From UBA7672 sp963738625 (GTDB taxonomy: Bacteria > Pseudomonadota > Alphaproteobacteria > Caulobacterales > Hyphomonadaceae), in contig CAVTXH010000020.1 of NCBI GenBank assembly GCA_963738625.1, positions 868,001 to 932,000 of the forward strand: a DNA stretch of 64,000 bases, given 5' to 3'. The position numbers and the translations under genes are program-made. Shown in pieces: positions 42,166-50,593 of the stretch (positions within the stretch are counted from its first letter, which is position 1; every line of letters starts with the position of its first letter). The notes under the pieces were generated by a model, which searched no databases, was not told the DNA's origin, and saw nothing but the letters and a program-made list of their open reading frames with translations.

Positions 42166-42747
42166 ATGGGAAACTTCGTAGACTTCAATGAGCTGAAGGA
42201 GCGAGTTTCCTTCGGCCAAACTATCGACCTGCTCGGAATTCAGATGAAGAAGTCCGGCGCACAATGGCGCGGCGCATGTCCGGCCTGCAAGAAAGGTGGA
42301 GACCGCGCTCTTGTCGTCACTGACAGCAAAGCGTTTTTCTGCTTCTCGGCGCACAAGGGCGGCGACCAGATCGCGCTCGTCGCGCATGTCCGCAACTGCT
42401 CGGTGAAGGAAGCTGCGCAGTTTCTCTCGGAGGGCACCGCATCATCCGAGACCGTTCCTCCTACCGTTCCCAAGGAAGGGAGCGGGGATGAAGTGAGAAA
42501 GGCACTCGCCCCGCTTGCCTACTTGGAGCCATCGCACGAAGCGGTCATCGCGCTGGGCTTCGACCCCATCGTGGCCGCTCGCCTAGGCATCGGCTACGCA
42601 CCGAAAGGGCTTTGCCGGGGCAGGGTCGCGGTTCCGATTCGAGACGAGCAGGGCAACCTTCTCGGCTACATCGGGCTTGAAGACCCGCCCTGGCTCCCGC
42701 CTGACTTCCAAACCAACGTCGTAGCGTTCAAGGCAAAGTCAGCCTGA
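42166..42747 (+). CDS. CHC2-type zinc-finger (DnaG N-terminal-like) protein
   Basis: A 193-residue protein starting at MGNFVDFNELKERVSFGQTI after a TTGGAG site. Residues 30-62 form a DnaG-type zinc finger: WRGACPACKKGGDRALVVT, then AFFCFSAHKGGDQIALVAH (CxxC, C, H). Primase catalytic TOPRIM motifs (EGxxD, DxD) are missing and the protein is much shorter than DnaG. Residues 110-190 (LGIGYAPKGLCRGRVAVPIR, GNLLGYIGLED) resemble the primase region before TOPRIM. It may be a DNA-binding helper in replicating the island. Ends at a strong terminator. Confidence 0.8.
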   Translation: MGNFVDFNELKERVSFGQTIDLLGIQMKKSGAQWRGACPACKKGGDRALVVTDSKAFFCFSAHKGGDQIALVAHVRNCSVKEAAQFLSEGTASSETVPPTVPKEGSGDEVRKALAPLAYLEPSHEAVIALGFDPIVAARLGIGYAPKGLCRGRVAVPIRDEQGNLLGYIGLEDPPWLPPDFQTNVVAFKAKSA

Positions 42748-42760
42748 CGAACGCGACCTT

Positions 42761-42791
42761 GAAGCGCCCTCACACGGCGCTTCCGTTTTTT
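42761..42791 (+). terminator. Rho-independent terminator
   Basis: Perfect 8-bp stem gaagcgcc (42761-42768) / ggcgcttc (42776-42783) with a 7-nt loop, followed by cg and tttttt (42786-42791). Ends the CHC2 gene. Confidence 0.92.
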
Positions 42792-42908
42792 AAAAACTAC
42801 TGACGGCTCACCCCAGAACATTTTGCGCCAGGAGTGGGGATACCGCCTCATGGCGCACGGTGACACCAGTCCGGGTCGGCACATGATGCTCCTCGAAAGG
42901 AGACCATC

Positions 42909-43043
42909 ATGGACACCAAACGCATGATTGAGCACTTCAAGAACCGCGAGCGTCCCGTGGACATTCGCGCCGCCATCGAACGCCTGGAACGCGCCGTCAC
43001 TGCCATCAATGCCTTGCTGAAGGAGTTGCACCATGGACAGTAA
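42909..43043 (+). CDS. 44-residue helical microprotein
   Basis: ATG at 42909 after GAAAGGAGACCATC. The product (MDTKRMIEHFKNRERPVDIR, then a helix AIERLERAVTAINALLKELH) ends at 43043. It is amphipathic and helical, possibly an oligomerising peptide. Its last codons overlap the start of the next gene by 11 bp, with AAGGAG inside its own 3' end serving as that gene's ribosome site. The pair is therefore likely to be translationally coupled. No family recognised. Confidence 0.55.
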   Translation: MDTKRMIEHFKNRERPVDIRAAIERLERAVTAINALLKELHHGQ

Positions 43044-43248
43044 CCGCATCCGCGCACTGCTCGACCAACGCGACGAACTCGACCGAGAACTCTTGACCTT
43101 AGTCGGAGGGAACACCACGTCGCCAAGCCCGCGCAAGCCCGTCGCATGTTCCGTCTGCAACGGCGAAGGCCACACGGCCCGCACCTGTCCGACGAAGTCA
43201 ACACTCCGCATCGTAGAGCCCAACCCGAACGGCAACGACGCGGTGTGA
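43033..43248 (+). CDS. Zinc-knuckle (CCHC) microprotein
   Basis: A 71-residue protein. Residues 38-51 read CSVCNGEGHTARTC, a textbook CX2CX4HX4C zinc knuckle of the kind found in retroviral nucleocapsids and eukaryotic RNA-binding proteins, and rare in bacteria. The N-terminal part (IRALLDQRDELDRELLTLVG) is a short amphipathic helix. It is coupled to the 44-residue gene by overlap. A role in binding single-stranded nucleic acid is inferred from the motif and from the replication context. Confidence 0.7.
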   Translation: MDSNRIRALLDQRDELDRELLTLVGGNTTSPSPRKPVACSVCNGEGHTARTCPTKSTLRIVEPNPNGNDAV

Positions 43249-43280
43249 TCGGGGTAGATGTTTGACATTGTGAAAACTCA

Positions 43281-43326
43281 CTCTCGCGCACCTGTCTCTG
43301 AATCTCTCGGGGACAGGTAGCGAGAG
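43281..43326 (+). promoter_or_regulatory. Hairpin covering the leader of the DUF3768 gene
   Basis: Outer stem ctctcgc (43281-43287)/gcgagag (43320-43326) and inner stem acctgtc (43290-43296)/gacaggt (43312-43318) form an extended hairpin. Its 3' foot touches the gaggag ribosome site of the ATG at 43336. It could control translation. Confidence 0.45.
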
Positions 43327-43335
43327 GAGAGTGGT

Positions 43336-43674
43336 ATGGACATGGTCGACCGCGCCCGGCACACGGAGCGCATCCGGGAACTAAACGACGAATTCAGAAC
43401 CACGCTCGTGGGCGGCGAAGTCCTCATCACGCCAGGCGTTCAAGAATTGCACGGCACGATGGAGGTGCTTGAGTGCGTCAGGGCATTCAAGGACTTCACG
43501 GAAGACAACGACCCACACGGTGAGCACGACTTCATCTCGTTCGGTTTTCGCGGGCAAAGAGTATTCGCCAAAATCGACTACTACGCCCCGGACATGCAAC
43601 ACGGGAGCGAAGACCCCAGCGACCCGGAGAAGACAACCCGGGTGCTGACCGTGCTGCTTGCATCAGAGTATTGA
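43336..43674 (+). CDS. DUF3768 protein
   Basis: A 112-residue protein with the DUF3768 signature: RIRELNDEFRTTLVGGEVLI at the N-terminus, then DFTEDNDPHGEHDFISF (residues 54-70) and KIDYYAPDMQHGSEDPSD, closing with TRVLTVLLASEY. The family is common on alphaproteobacterial plasmids and integrative elements; its function is unknown. Start follows GAGGAG. Ends at a hairpin terminator. Confidence 0.88.
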   Translation: MDMVDRARHTERIRELNDEFRTTLVGGEVLITPGVQELHGTMEVLECVRAFKDFTEDNDPHGEHDFISFGFRGQRVFAKIDYYAPDMQHGSEDPSDPEKTTRVLTVLLASEY

Positions 43675-43680
43675 GGCTTA

Positions 43681-43707
43681 GGCCGTCCGCGAGGGCGGCC
43701 TTATTTT
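43681..43707 (+). terminator. Rho-independent terminator after DUF3768 gene
   Basis: Stem ggccgtcc (43681-43688) / gggcggcc (43693-43700) with a gcga loop and one G-T pair, followed by ttatttt. Confidence 0.8.
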
Positions 43708-43740
43708 CAGCGAACTACGCTTTGTTCGGTAGCCTTGCCC

Positions 43741-44120
43741 CCTCCCCCCGGCAGCGGCGTTAACAGGCGCAGACCCGTTCGCCGAGATGATCAACGGCCC
43801 CTAAAAGGCCGAGGTCCCTCCACAGGCGGCCTGCCCTGGCGCTGAAGCAGGCCTTTGTTGGGCCGTGTTTCCGCACGGAAACGCCTTGTCGGGATCGCGA
43901 TGCGGAGCCCACATCGCCCGTCAGCCGTCCTTGTGAAAGCCTAGGCGGCCAATTGTTACCTACGGCCGGAATACCCCCCGTCTCCGGACAGTCGGACCAA
44001 ACATTACGAATTCACGTACTGGGGCCATTGCGGACCGTTGAGGAGCCGCTTCGGGCCGCCTTGCAAGACGGCGTCCTGGGAATACTCTTCAGAGGTCGTT
44101 TGTCGGGTTGGGGTCATCTA
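43741..44120. other. Gene-poor spacer at module boundary
   Basis: About 380 bp between DUF3768 and the first hydrolase. GC-rich, with several short hairpins (gtttccg-cac-ggaaac near 43868). No gene is seen. The last 25 bp (cgtttgtcgggttgggg) are repeated before the second hydrolase at 45392-45408, so the duplication includes the leader. Confidence 0.4.
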
Positions 44121-45149
44121 ATGCGCTTCGCACCTGTGACAGCCTTGGCGCTGTTGATCGCTGCTCTTCCGTCCTGCGCGTTATTGCCGACCATGCGCAA
44201 TTTTGACCTCTACGCGACGCCCCACCAGCGCGTTGACATCGGCGCTGGCCGCCACATCCACATGGTGTGCATGGGAGAGGGCAGCCCGACTGTCATCCTG
44301 AGTGCGGGCGGTAACGACTGGTCTGCAGGTTGGCGCCTGGTTCAACCCGACATCGCCAGGACGACGAAGGTATGCAGCTGGGACCGTGCCGGGAACGGCT
44401 TCAGCAGCGGCAGTCCCGACCCCCAGGACATCGTCCACACCGAAGACGATCTTGAGCGGGCGCTTGACGGCGCCGGCTTGACTGGCCCTCTGGTGATGGT
44501 GGGGCACTCCCATGGCGCCCTCGAGACATTGCTCTTTGCCGATCGCCATCCTGATCGCGTGGCGGCCATGGTGCTGGTCGACCCATCGAAACCGGATCAG
44601 GACGAGCTAACTGCGCGTGCCGCGCCGGCGCTTGCGGCTTTTGGCGAAAAATTCAACGCGCAGTCTTTGGATCGGACTCGCGCCTGCGTTCGGGCGCGGA
44701 AGAACACCGATGGCGATGATCCGCCCGAATGCGCCGGCATTCTCCTTCGCTACCCGGAGCCGATGCGCACAAATCTCCGCGGGGCTGCGAAAAATGACCC
44801 TCTGTATTGGGATGCGTATCTGTCGCTCTGGGAGTCGTTAGAGCGCAGTCACAAACTGGCTATCAATGAAAAGCGGGACTACGGGGCGATGCCGCTGATC
44901 GTGTTAAGAGCTGGCATGGCCGTCCAGTATCCGGCGATGCCGCCGGACGCCGAAAAAGAGATTCCGGCCTTGCGAGCCTCCAGCAAAGCAAGTGCGGAGG
45001 CGCTAACGCGCTTGTCCAGTCGCGGCGTCGTGGAGACGGTGCCGGACTCTGCTCACGTGATCCAGGTTCAGAAGCCAAAGGCTGTCATCAACGCAATCGA
45101 ACGCGCCATCACCGCAGCCAGGGCGAACGTCGCAGCCCTTCATCACTGA
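44121..45149 (+). CDS. Alpha/beta-hydrolase lipoprotein, copy 1
   Basis: A 342-residue lipoprotein. The signal has lipobox ALPSCA near residue 17. The hydrolase domain begins HIHMVCMGEGSPTVILSAGG; the nucleophile Ser is in MVGHSHGALETLLFADRHPD near residue 133. The catalytic Asp is probably in VLVDPSKPDQ and the His in ETVPDSAHVIQVQKPK near residue 313. Two Cys residues (ACVRARK, PPECAG) are shared with copy 2 and may form a disulphide. Outer-membrane or periplasmic esterase of unknown substrate. The next gene is a tandem copy. Confidence 0.85.
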   Translation: MRFAPVTALALLIAALPSCALLPTMRNFDLYATPHQRVDIGAGRHIHMVCMGEGSPTVILSAGGNDWSAGWRLVQPDIARTTKVCSWDRAGNGFSSGSPDPQDIVHTEDDLERALDGAGLTGPLVMVGHSHGALETLLFADRHPDRVAAMVLVDPSKPDQDELTARAAPALAAFGEKFNAQSLDRTRACVRARKNTDGDDPPECAGILLRYPEPMRTNLRGAAKNDPLYWDAYLSLWESLERSHKLAINEKRDYGAMPLIVLRAGMAVQYPAMPPDAEKEIPALRASSKASAEALTRLSSRGVVETVPDSAHVIQVQKPKAVINAIERAITAARANVAALHH

Positions 45150-45417
45150 ACGAACTCGCGACCGGGACGATACTTGAACGGATGCGAACGGCTGCTTGGA
45201 GGCGAGATCCAGACCTCGCCAAGGGATAGCCCCGAAGGGCGTAGGCGGCCCCATTCCGGTCATCCGAGACGCTCAGGGCAACAGATGGATTCTCAGCAAC
45301 GCCAAAATTTGCGGGCTGGCGCAATGCAGATTATTCAGCACGCCTTGCCGATCGCGTTGCATGATGGCGTATTAGTTATGCATTTTAGCACGCGTTTGTC
45401 GGGTTGGGGGAGATGTA

Positions 45418-46440
45418 ATGCGTTTTGCATTCGTAACCGCGTTCGCTCTGCTGAGCGCGACGCTCTCCTCGTGCTCGATCCTGATTCCCTCTCTCAACTA
45501 TGACCTCTACGCAACTCCACAGCAGCGTGTTGCGATCGGGGACACGCGGAACATTCACATGGTGTGCATGGGAAACGGAAGCCCGACCGTAGTCCTTAGT
45601 GCAGGCGCCGGCGGATGGTCAGCGGCTTGGCGCCTGGTTCAACCCACGATCGCCTCGACCACAAAAGTGTGCGCTTGGGATCGCGCCGGCAATGGCTTCA
45701 GCAGCGGCAGCTCTGACCAGCAGGACATTGCGCATACAGAAGACGATCTTGAGCGGGCTCTTGCCGCCGCTGGACTGGACGGCCCTCTGGTGATGGTTGC
45801 CCACTCCATCGGCTCATTCGAGACATTTCTGTTCGCCGACCGCCACCCGGACCGCGTGGCGGCCATGGTGCTGGTCGATCCATCGACGCCGGATCAGGTC
45901 GAACAGTATGCACGTGCCGCGCCTGCGCTCATGGCTTGGTCCGCGAAGTCGGATGAGCTGTCTTTCAGCAAGATCCGCTCTTGCATAAGCACGAAGAGAA
46001 GTGTCGGCGAAATTCCACCGCCTGAATGCGGCTCCCTCCTTTCCAGCTATCCCGAGCCGCTACGCACAAATCTCCTCATGGCGTCGAATGAGCCTATGTA
46101 TTGGGAGACTTACATGTCGTTTTTCGACCAGCGAGAGCGCAATTCGAAACTGGCGATCAATGAAAAGCGGAACTATGGCGCGATGCCGCTGATCGTCCTG
46201 AATGCTGGCGTCTACAACTTTCCAGCAGCGCCTGCGGACGCGCAAAAAGAAGCTCCGGCGTTGAAGGCTTTTATTAGGACCGAGCATGAGGCGATTGCCC
46301 GCCTGTCCACCCGTGGCGTTGTGGAGTCGGTGCCGGACTCTGCTCATGGGATTCCCATCCAGAAGCCGCAGGTTGTTATCGAGGCAATTGAAAGGGCCAT
46401 CGACGCCGCTCGGGCGAACGCTGCAGCGATTCACCGCTGA
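45418..46440 (+). CDS. Alpha/beta-hydrolase lipoprotein, copy 2
   Basis: A 340-residue paralogue of the preceding gene, clearly similar along its whole length (NYDLYATPQQRVAIGDTRNI, CAWDRAGNGFSSGSSDQQDI, ADRHPDRVAAMVLVDPS). The signal has lipobox LSSCS. The nucleophile elbow is VAHSIGSFE, so the first Gly of the usual GxSxG motif is Ala. The His region is VPDSAHGIPIQKPQ. Loss of the Gly suggests changed activity or specificity. Its leader cgtttgtcgggttgggg before the ATG matches that of copy 1. Confidence 0.85.
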   Translation: MRFAFVTAFALLSATLSSCSILIPSLNYDLYATPQQRVAIGDTRNIHMVCMGNGSPTVVLSAGAGGWSAAWRLVQPTIASTTKVCAWDRAGNGFSSGSSDQQDIAHTEDDLERALAAAGLDGPLVMVAHSIGSFETFLFADRHPDRVAAMVLVDPSTPDQVEQYARAAPALMAWSAKSDELSFSKIRSCISTKRSVGEIPPPECGSLLSSYPEPLRTNLLMASNEPMYWETYMSFFDQRERNSKLAINEKRNYGAMPLIVLNAGVYNFPAAPADAQKEAPALKAFIRTEHEAIARLSTRGVVESVPDSAHGIPIQKPQVVIEAIERAIDAARANAAAIHR

Positions 46441-46496
46441 CTGAGCGCGCAAGCGGGATCGAATTGCAGCAAGTCCAATGGCAGCCTTGGTTTAGG

Positions 46497-46554
46497 TTTC
46501 TACGACGCCCGCCCTGAGGTGATAGCGGCGTGCGCTGGGCGGGCGTCGTAGAAA
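46497..46554. repeat. Perfect 18-bp inverted repeat
   Basis: Arms tttctacgacgcccgccc (46497-46514) and gggcgggcgtcgtagaaa (46537-46554), 22-nt loop. There is no T-run, so a simple terminator is not favoured. It lies 57 bp after the second hydrolase and about 260 bp beyond the stop of the IS91-like transposase, where an IS91 replication-origin end would lie. Assignment unsettled. Confidence 0.65.
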
Positions 46555-46812
46555 GCCCCATGTCTGACCCGCGGACGACGGGGGTGGTCTATGGATATTT
46601 GAAGGTGTCGACGGAGCGCGCACGCTTGGTGCGATGCCGGATGCGGCGATCTGAGCTCTGAACCGGTCGAGGATGAGGCCGTTGGACGGTGGCGTCTGGC
46701 GTTGGAGCAGGCGTTCGCGCGGTGAACGCGCCGGTTGAGCGCAGGGCGGCGCGTCCCTCGCAGTGGGAGGGGTGATGAGAAGCGATGGTGGCAGGGGTAG
46801 TCGCCATGGCGC
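46555..46812. other. Gene-poor stretch
   Basis: About 260 bp downstream of the IS91-like transposase. GC-rich; no gene or clear motif is seen. It may be the terminal part of the IS91-like element. Confidence 0.35.
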
Positions 46813-48014
46813 TCATGAGCTGTCGATCGTCAGGGTTGGCGTCGATGTCCGCCGTGGCCGCAGCCAGGACGCCCTCTCGATGATCTGACTGAGGATCATC
46901 TTGCCGCCGCAGCACGGGCATGGCGTCGGAACAGGCGCAGCCTCGGCGATCGGCTCTGCAGTCTCGGGCGCCGGCTGCGATGGCGCCATCCGATCGGCCA
47001 GTAGCTCACGCGCGCGGGCGACGCGCTTCGCGCGCTGGGTGTTGGCGAGGAACCCGACATGGCGGATGCGATGGAACCGGTCGGGGAGGACATGGGAGAG
47101 GAACCGGCGCATGAACTCGGAGGCGCCGAGGGTCATCGATCCGTAGCGGTTCGCGCCGGCCTTGCGGTAGTCCTTGACCTTGAACGTGACCCGCTGGCCG
47201 TCGAATGCGGTGATGCGGCTGTTCGAGATGGCGATGCGGTGGGTGTAGCGGGCGAGATAGGAGAGCACCTGCTCGGGCCCGGCAAACGGTTGCTTGGCAT
47301 AGACGACCCAGTCGCGCCGGCGCTCCTGACTGATCATCGCGGCGAATGCCGCCCCGTCCGCCAAGCTCTCGTTGCGTCCAAAGAACCGGAGCTCGCCTTC
47401 GGCATGGAGCGCTTCGAGGCGCTCGCACATCAGCCGGCGGAACAGGCGCGAGAGACGCGTACGGGCAGGAAGAACCGTTCGGCGCAGTCGATCCAGCGCG
47501 AGCCGTCCGGCGATAATCCGCCGCCGGGGACGATGCCGTGGATATGAGGGTGATGGGTCATGGCTGAACCCCAGGTGTGCAGCACCAGGGTTGCGCCGAG
47601 CTTTGCGCCCAGATGCTTCGGGTCGGCGCCAATGGTGAGCAGCGTCTCCGCCGTCGCCTTGAACAGGGCGTCGTAGACAGCAGCCTTGTTGGTGAATGCG
47701 ATGTCGGCGATCGCCGCCGGCAGCGTGAACACGACGTGGTAATAGGCCACGGGCAGGAGGTCCCGACGTCGGGCCTCCAGCCAGTCATAGGCCGCCGCAG
47801 CCTGGCACTTCGGGCAACTCCGGTTGCGACAGGAGTTGTAGGCGACGTCGATGTGGGCGCAGTCCTCGCAGGCGCTGACATGGCCGCCGAGAACTGCGGT
47901 GCGACAGGCCTCGATCGCCGAGACTGCACGGTGCTGGTCGCGGCTGAGCCCCGCTCGCAACGACGCCCCGAGGCTGCGGACTATGTCCGCAACCTCGAAC
48001 TGTGGGCGTGGCAA
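46813..48014 (-). pseudogene. IS91-family transposase, frameshifted
   Basis: Two frames encode one Y2/HUH transposase. The first (48014-47430) has the zinc finger CEDCAH...CRNRSCPKCQ near residues 49-70 and the HUH motif HHPHIHGIVPGGG near 155. It shifts into the second (to 46813), which has YLARYTHRIAISNSRIT with the catalytic tyrosine region and the C-terminal PCPCCGGKM. One missing base near 47461 (RV-LSRLFRR expected) explains the break. IS91 elements move by rolling-circle replication. It follows the remains of a tyrosine recombinase, as in other IS91-like elements with an integrase partner. Inactive unless rescued. Confidence 0.85.
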
Positions 48015-48021
48015 GGCGCCG

Positions 48022-48135
48022 TCAGCGCGGCGGGCGCTCGATCGCCGGCAGACTGTCGAACGGGCTCATCGTCGCCTGGATCAACTTGGGCGAGACCCTT
48101 GTGTAGATCGTGGTGGTCTCCAGCTTGGCGTGGCC
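48022..48135 (-). pseudogene. C-terminal piece of IS91-associated tyrosine recombinase
   Basis: The minus strand encodes GHAKLETTTIYTRVSPKLIQ, then ATMSPFDSLPAIERPPR and a stop. This contains the second active-site His (GHAKLETT) and the catalytic Tyr (IYTRV). The remainder of the gene is at 50691-51461. Joining the two at the shared gagca restores the frame VIQVML-GHAKLETT exactly. Confidence 0.88.
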
Positions 48136-48170
48136 GAGCAGCCATGAGTCATAATGCGCCTATGTCTACG

Positions 48171-50228
48171 TCATTGAAAGGCGAAGGATTGTTGTGTGGG
48201 GTTGGATGTTCGCGGGCGCTTTATCTGCAGTGACGCGCGGTGCGCCTCCACATCTTCTGCCTTGATGACCCAGGGCGCGCCTTGGCAGACCTGCAGCGCC
48301 TTGAGTTCTCCCAGCCGGATCATGCGGAACACCGTCATTCTTGCGACGCCGATAATCTTGGCCGCCTCTCCGAGCGTGAGCTCGCCGCGTTCGGCCTGTT
48401 CGCCCTGTCTGTAGACGTCGATCTGGTGGTGATTGCGGAACCCCCGGACGCGCGGTTCGCTCCAGCCATTGCCGTGTCCAGTCTTGACGCCGCAGCGATT
48501 GAGCAGCCGCGCAATCTGCCGGTCGGGCATCAGCCGCGCGAGCTCCCTTATGCGCGACGGCAGGTCTTCGCCATCCTGCCAGCGATACTGGCCCGCGGCG
48601 GTGATCCGGATCTTGAGACTTAGCGCCGTGTGATCTCCGCCTTGCCAGTGCAGGATCATTTCGATCGAACCGCCATCCTTGCGAACGACGATCTCGTTGA
48701 GTGCGGCGCGCAGGATCCGCTTTCGCGTAACCGCGGTGGCCGCCGGATGCCGCCAGGCGCGTTCGAGGTCAGCGCCAAGATGCATCAGTTGTTGGCGCTC
48801 CTCATCTCCGAGCACCGCAGGGCGACGGGCGATCAGGTCTACGATCTCCTTTTCGATCCTCTGTGCGGCCAGCAGTGCTTCGTTCCAGCGGCGCTCCAGT
48901 TCGCTGGCCACGAGACGATTTGCAGGATCGACGGCGTCGTATTGGCGGCGGGCATGGCCGACCTCATACCGCGCCTGTTCCAGCGCCAGTTCCAGCTGCC
49001 GCTGCGCGGCTGACATCTCGCTTGCAAGCGTCTCGATCGTTCGCATCGCCGCATCGACGCCGAGCGGCTTCAGGACCCGGAGCACCTCAGCGGTGACGGC
49101 GCGATCCGCCCCGTCCCCCGCCAGCGAGATGCAGCGCTCCGTGCCGTGGTTCATGCAGGCGCCGGAGCACCGGTAGCGTCCATAAACGCCGCTGTAAAAG
49201 ACATGAAGCTTGCGCCCGCAATGCGCGCAGCGCAGCAGTCCCGCCAGCAGCAAATCCCCGCGCCTGACGGCCCCCTTGACCGCCGCGCTGCCCATCGCAT
49301 TGGCATTTTCGGCGATCACGCGCTGATTTCTCTCGAACTCGTCCCAGGCAATGTAGCCCTCGTGCCGATCTTTCAGGAGCACATCCCATTCCTCCTGCGT
49401 TCGGCGCACGCCGCGCCTTACGCGCTTGCGACCCGAACTCAATACTGACCCGGCTCGTCGTGCGACCGAATGCATGGCGCCCGCATAGACCGGGTTGGTC
49501 AGGATATTGTGCACGGTGTTGTAGGCAGGTTGCCTCCAGTTTACGTTGCGCTCGTCCGGTTTGCGCCCTCTGACGGGCAAGGCGATGCTTTCCTCGCGGA
49601 GCCAGACATGCACCTGGCGTGCGCTCCGGAACTCTCTGAACTTTGAGAAGACAAGCAACAAGGCGTCCTGGACGCGCTGGTCCGGATCTTTCGTAATCCT
49701 GTCACGGCCGGCTTTCACATAGCCGGCGGCGACCCGCAGGAACAGCTCGCCGCGCCGCGCCTTCTGCCTCAGCGCCTCGTGTGATCGCTGGCGGAACATC
49801 GACAACTCAAGCTCGCTCATGGTTCCCTTCATGCCAAGAAGCAACCGGTCATTGGGATGGCGAGGATCGTAGATTCCATCCTCGTCGACGATAAGGGTTC
49901 CAACCAATCCACAGAACTCGATCAGCGTGTGCCAGTCGCGGCCATTGCGCGCCAGCCTGGAGGCTTCGATCGCGAGAACCGCGCCGACGCGACCTTCACA
50001 GATCGCGGAAAGCAGGCGCTCGAAGCCCGGCCGCTGGGTCCCTCCGCCCGAACGACCGAGGTCCTCATCGATCGTTTCGACCTGTGACCAGCCCAGCTGG
50101 CGGGCGCGGTCGGCAAGACCATACTGCCGGAGGCGGCTCTCATGATTGTGGAGCAGCTGATCGGCTGTCGATTGCCGGACATAAACGCAGGCGATGCGGA
50201 GAAGATGTTCAGCCGTGATCTTGGTCAT
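48171..50228 (-). CDS. Large serine recombinase with C-terminal HTH domain
   Basis: A 685-residue site-specific recombinase. The catalytic Ser is in CVYVRQSTADQL near residue 19, and the resolvase domain continues with LGRSGGGTQRPGFERLL, AIEASRLARNGRDW and MFRQRSHEALRQKARRGE. The recombinase domain (VNWRQPAYNTVHNILTNPVY) and a zinc ribbon (LRCAHCGRKLHVF...YRCSGACMNHGTERC) follow. After a coiled coil (residues 400-470) the C-terminus carries a fused helix-turn-helix (LTLGEAAKIIGVARMTVFRM, IRLGELKALQVCQ) of excisionase type near residue 625. Overlaps the upstream small gene by 4 bp (ATGA). Confidence 0.9.
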   Translation of the reverse strand: MTKITAEHLLRIACVYVRQSTADQLLHNHESRLRQYGLADRARQLGWSQVETIDEDLGRSGGGTQRPGFERLLSAICEGRVGAVLAIEASRLARNGRDWHTLIEFCGLVGTLIVDEDGIYDPRHPNDRLLLGMKGTMSELELSMFRQRSHEALRQKARRGELFLRVAAGYVKAGRDRITKDPDQRVQDALLLVFSKFREFRSARQVHVWLREESIALPVRGRKPDERNVNWRQPAYNTVHNILTNPVYAGAMHSVARRAGSVLSSGRKRVRRGVRRTQEEWDVLLKDRHEGYIAWDEFERNQRVIAENANAMGSAAVKGAVRRGDLLLAGLLRCAHCGRKLHVFYSGVYGRYRCSGACMNHGTERCISLAGDGADRAVTAEVLRVLKPLGVDAAMRTIETLASEMSAAQRQLELALEQARYEVGHARRQYDAVDPANRLVASELERRWNEALLAAQRIEKEIVDLIARRPAVLGDEERQQLMHLGADLERAWRHPAATAVTRKRILRAALNEIVVRKDGGSIEMILHWQGGDHTALSLKIRITAAGQYRWQDGEDLPSRIRELARLMPDRQIARLLNRCGVKTGHGNGWSEPRVRGFRNHHQIDVYRQGEQAERGELTLGEAAKIIGVARMTVFRMIRLGELKALQVCQGAPWVIKAEDVEAHRASLQIKRPRTSNPTQQSFAFQ

Positions 50229-50593
50229 CGCTCGCCTCCCGGTTCGCCAGAGCGATCGCGATTTCCGCCAGCATCGCCTCCACTAGCGCGCGCAGTTCCT
50301 TCTTCTTCGGCGGTGACAGATCGACGGCGGGCGTCTCGTCGTCGAACAGGCTTGGGGGCAGACGCCTCGATCGATTTGACATGCTCGCTCTTCTCCCGCG
50401 CTGAGTCGGATACGAGCAAGCCTAAGAGCACATCGATCTCAGAGCGCAGCGAACGCAGGATCTCCAAAGGAAATCGCGGCTCGTCGCAAAGCGCATGACG
50501 CGACGCCGATTCTTGCGTCATCCATGCCGGAAGCTGCGCGGTCGATCCGTCCGGTTGCAAGATCACCAGAAATTCAAGATTTCTGAGCGACAA
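50225..50593 (-). CDS. Small protein paired with the serine recombinase
   Basis: A 122-residue protein. It starts MSLRNLEFLVILQPDGSTAQ and has LEILRSLRSEIDVLLGLLVS; the last third is Arg/Glu/Gly-rich and unstructured. Its stop overlaps the ATG of the recombinase (ATGA), so they are co-translated. Small partners in this position are frequent in alphaproteobacterial serine-recombinase elements; their role is unknown. Family not recognised. Confidence 0.65.
   Translation of the reverse strand: MSLRNLEFLVILQPDGSTAQLPAWMTQESASRHALCDEPRFPLEILRSLRSEIDVLLGLLVSDSAREKSEHVKSIEASAPKPVRRRDARRRSVTAEEEGTARASGGDAGGNRDRSGEPGGER

Noticed and set aside
46497..46554. 18-bp inverted repeat as an integron attC site
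   Set aside because: No R''/R' simple-site pattern and no integrase of the IntI type nearby.
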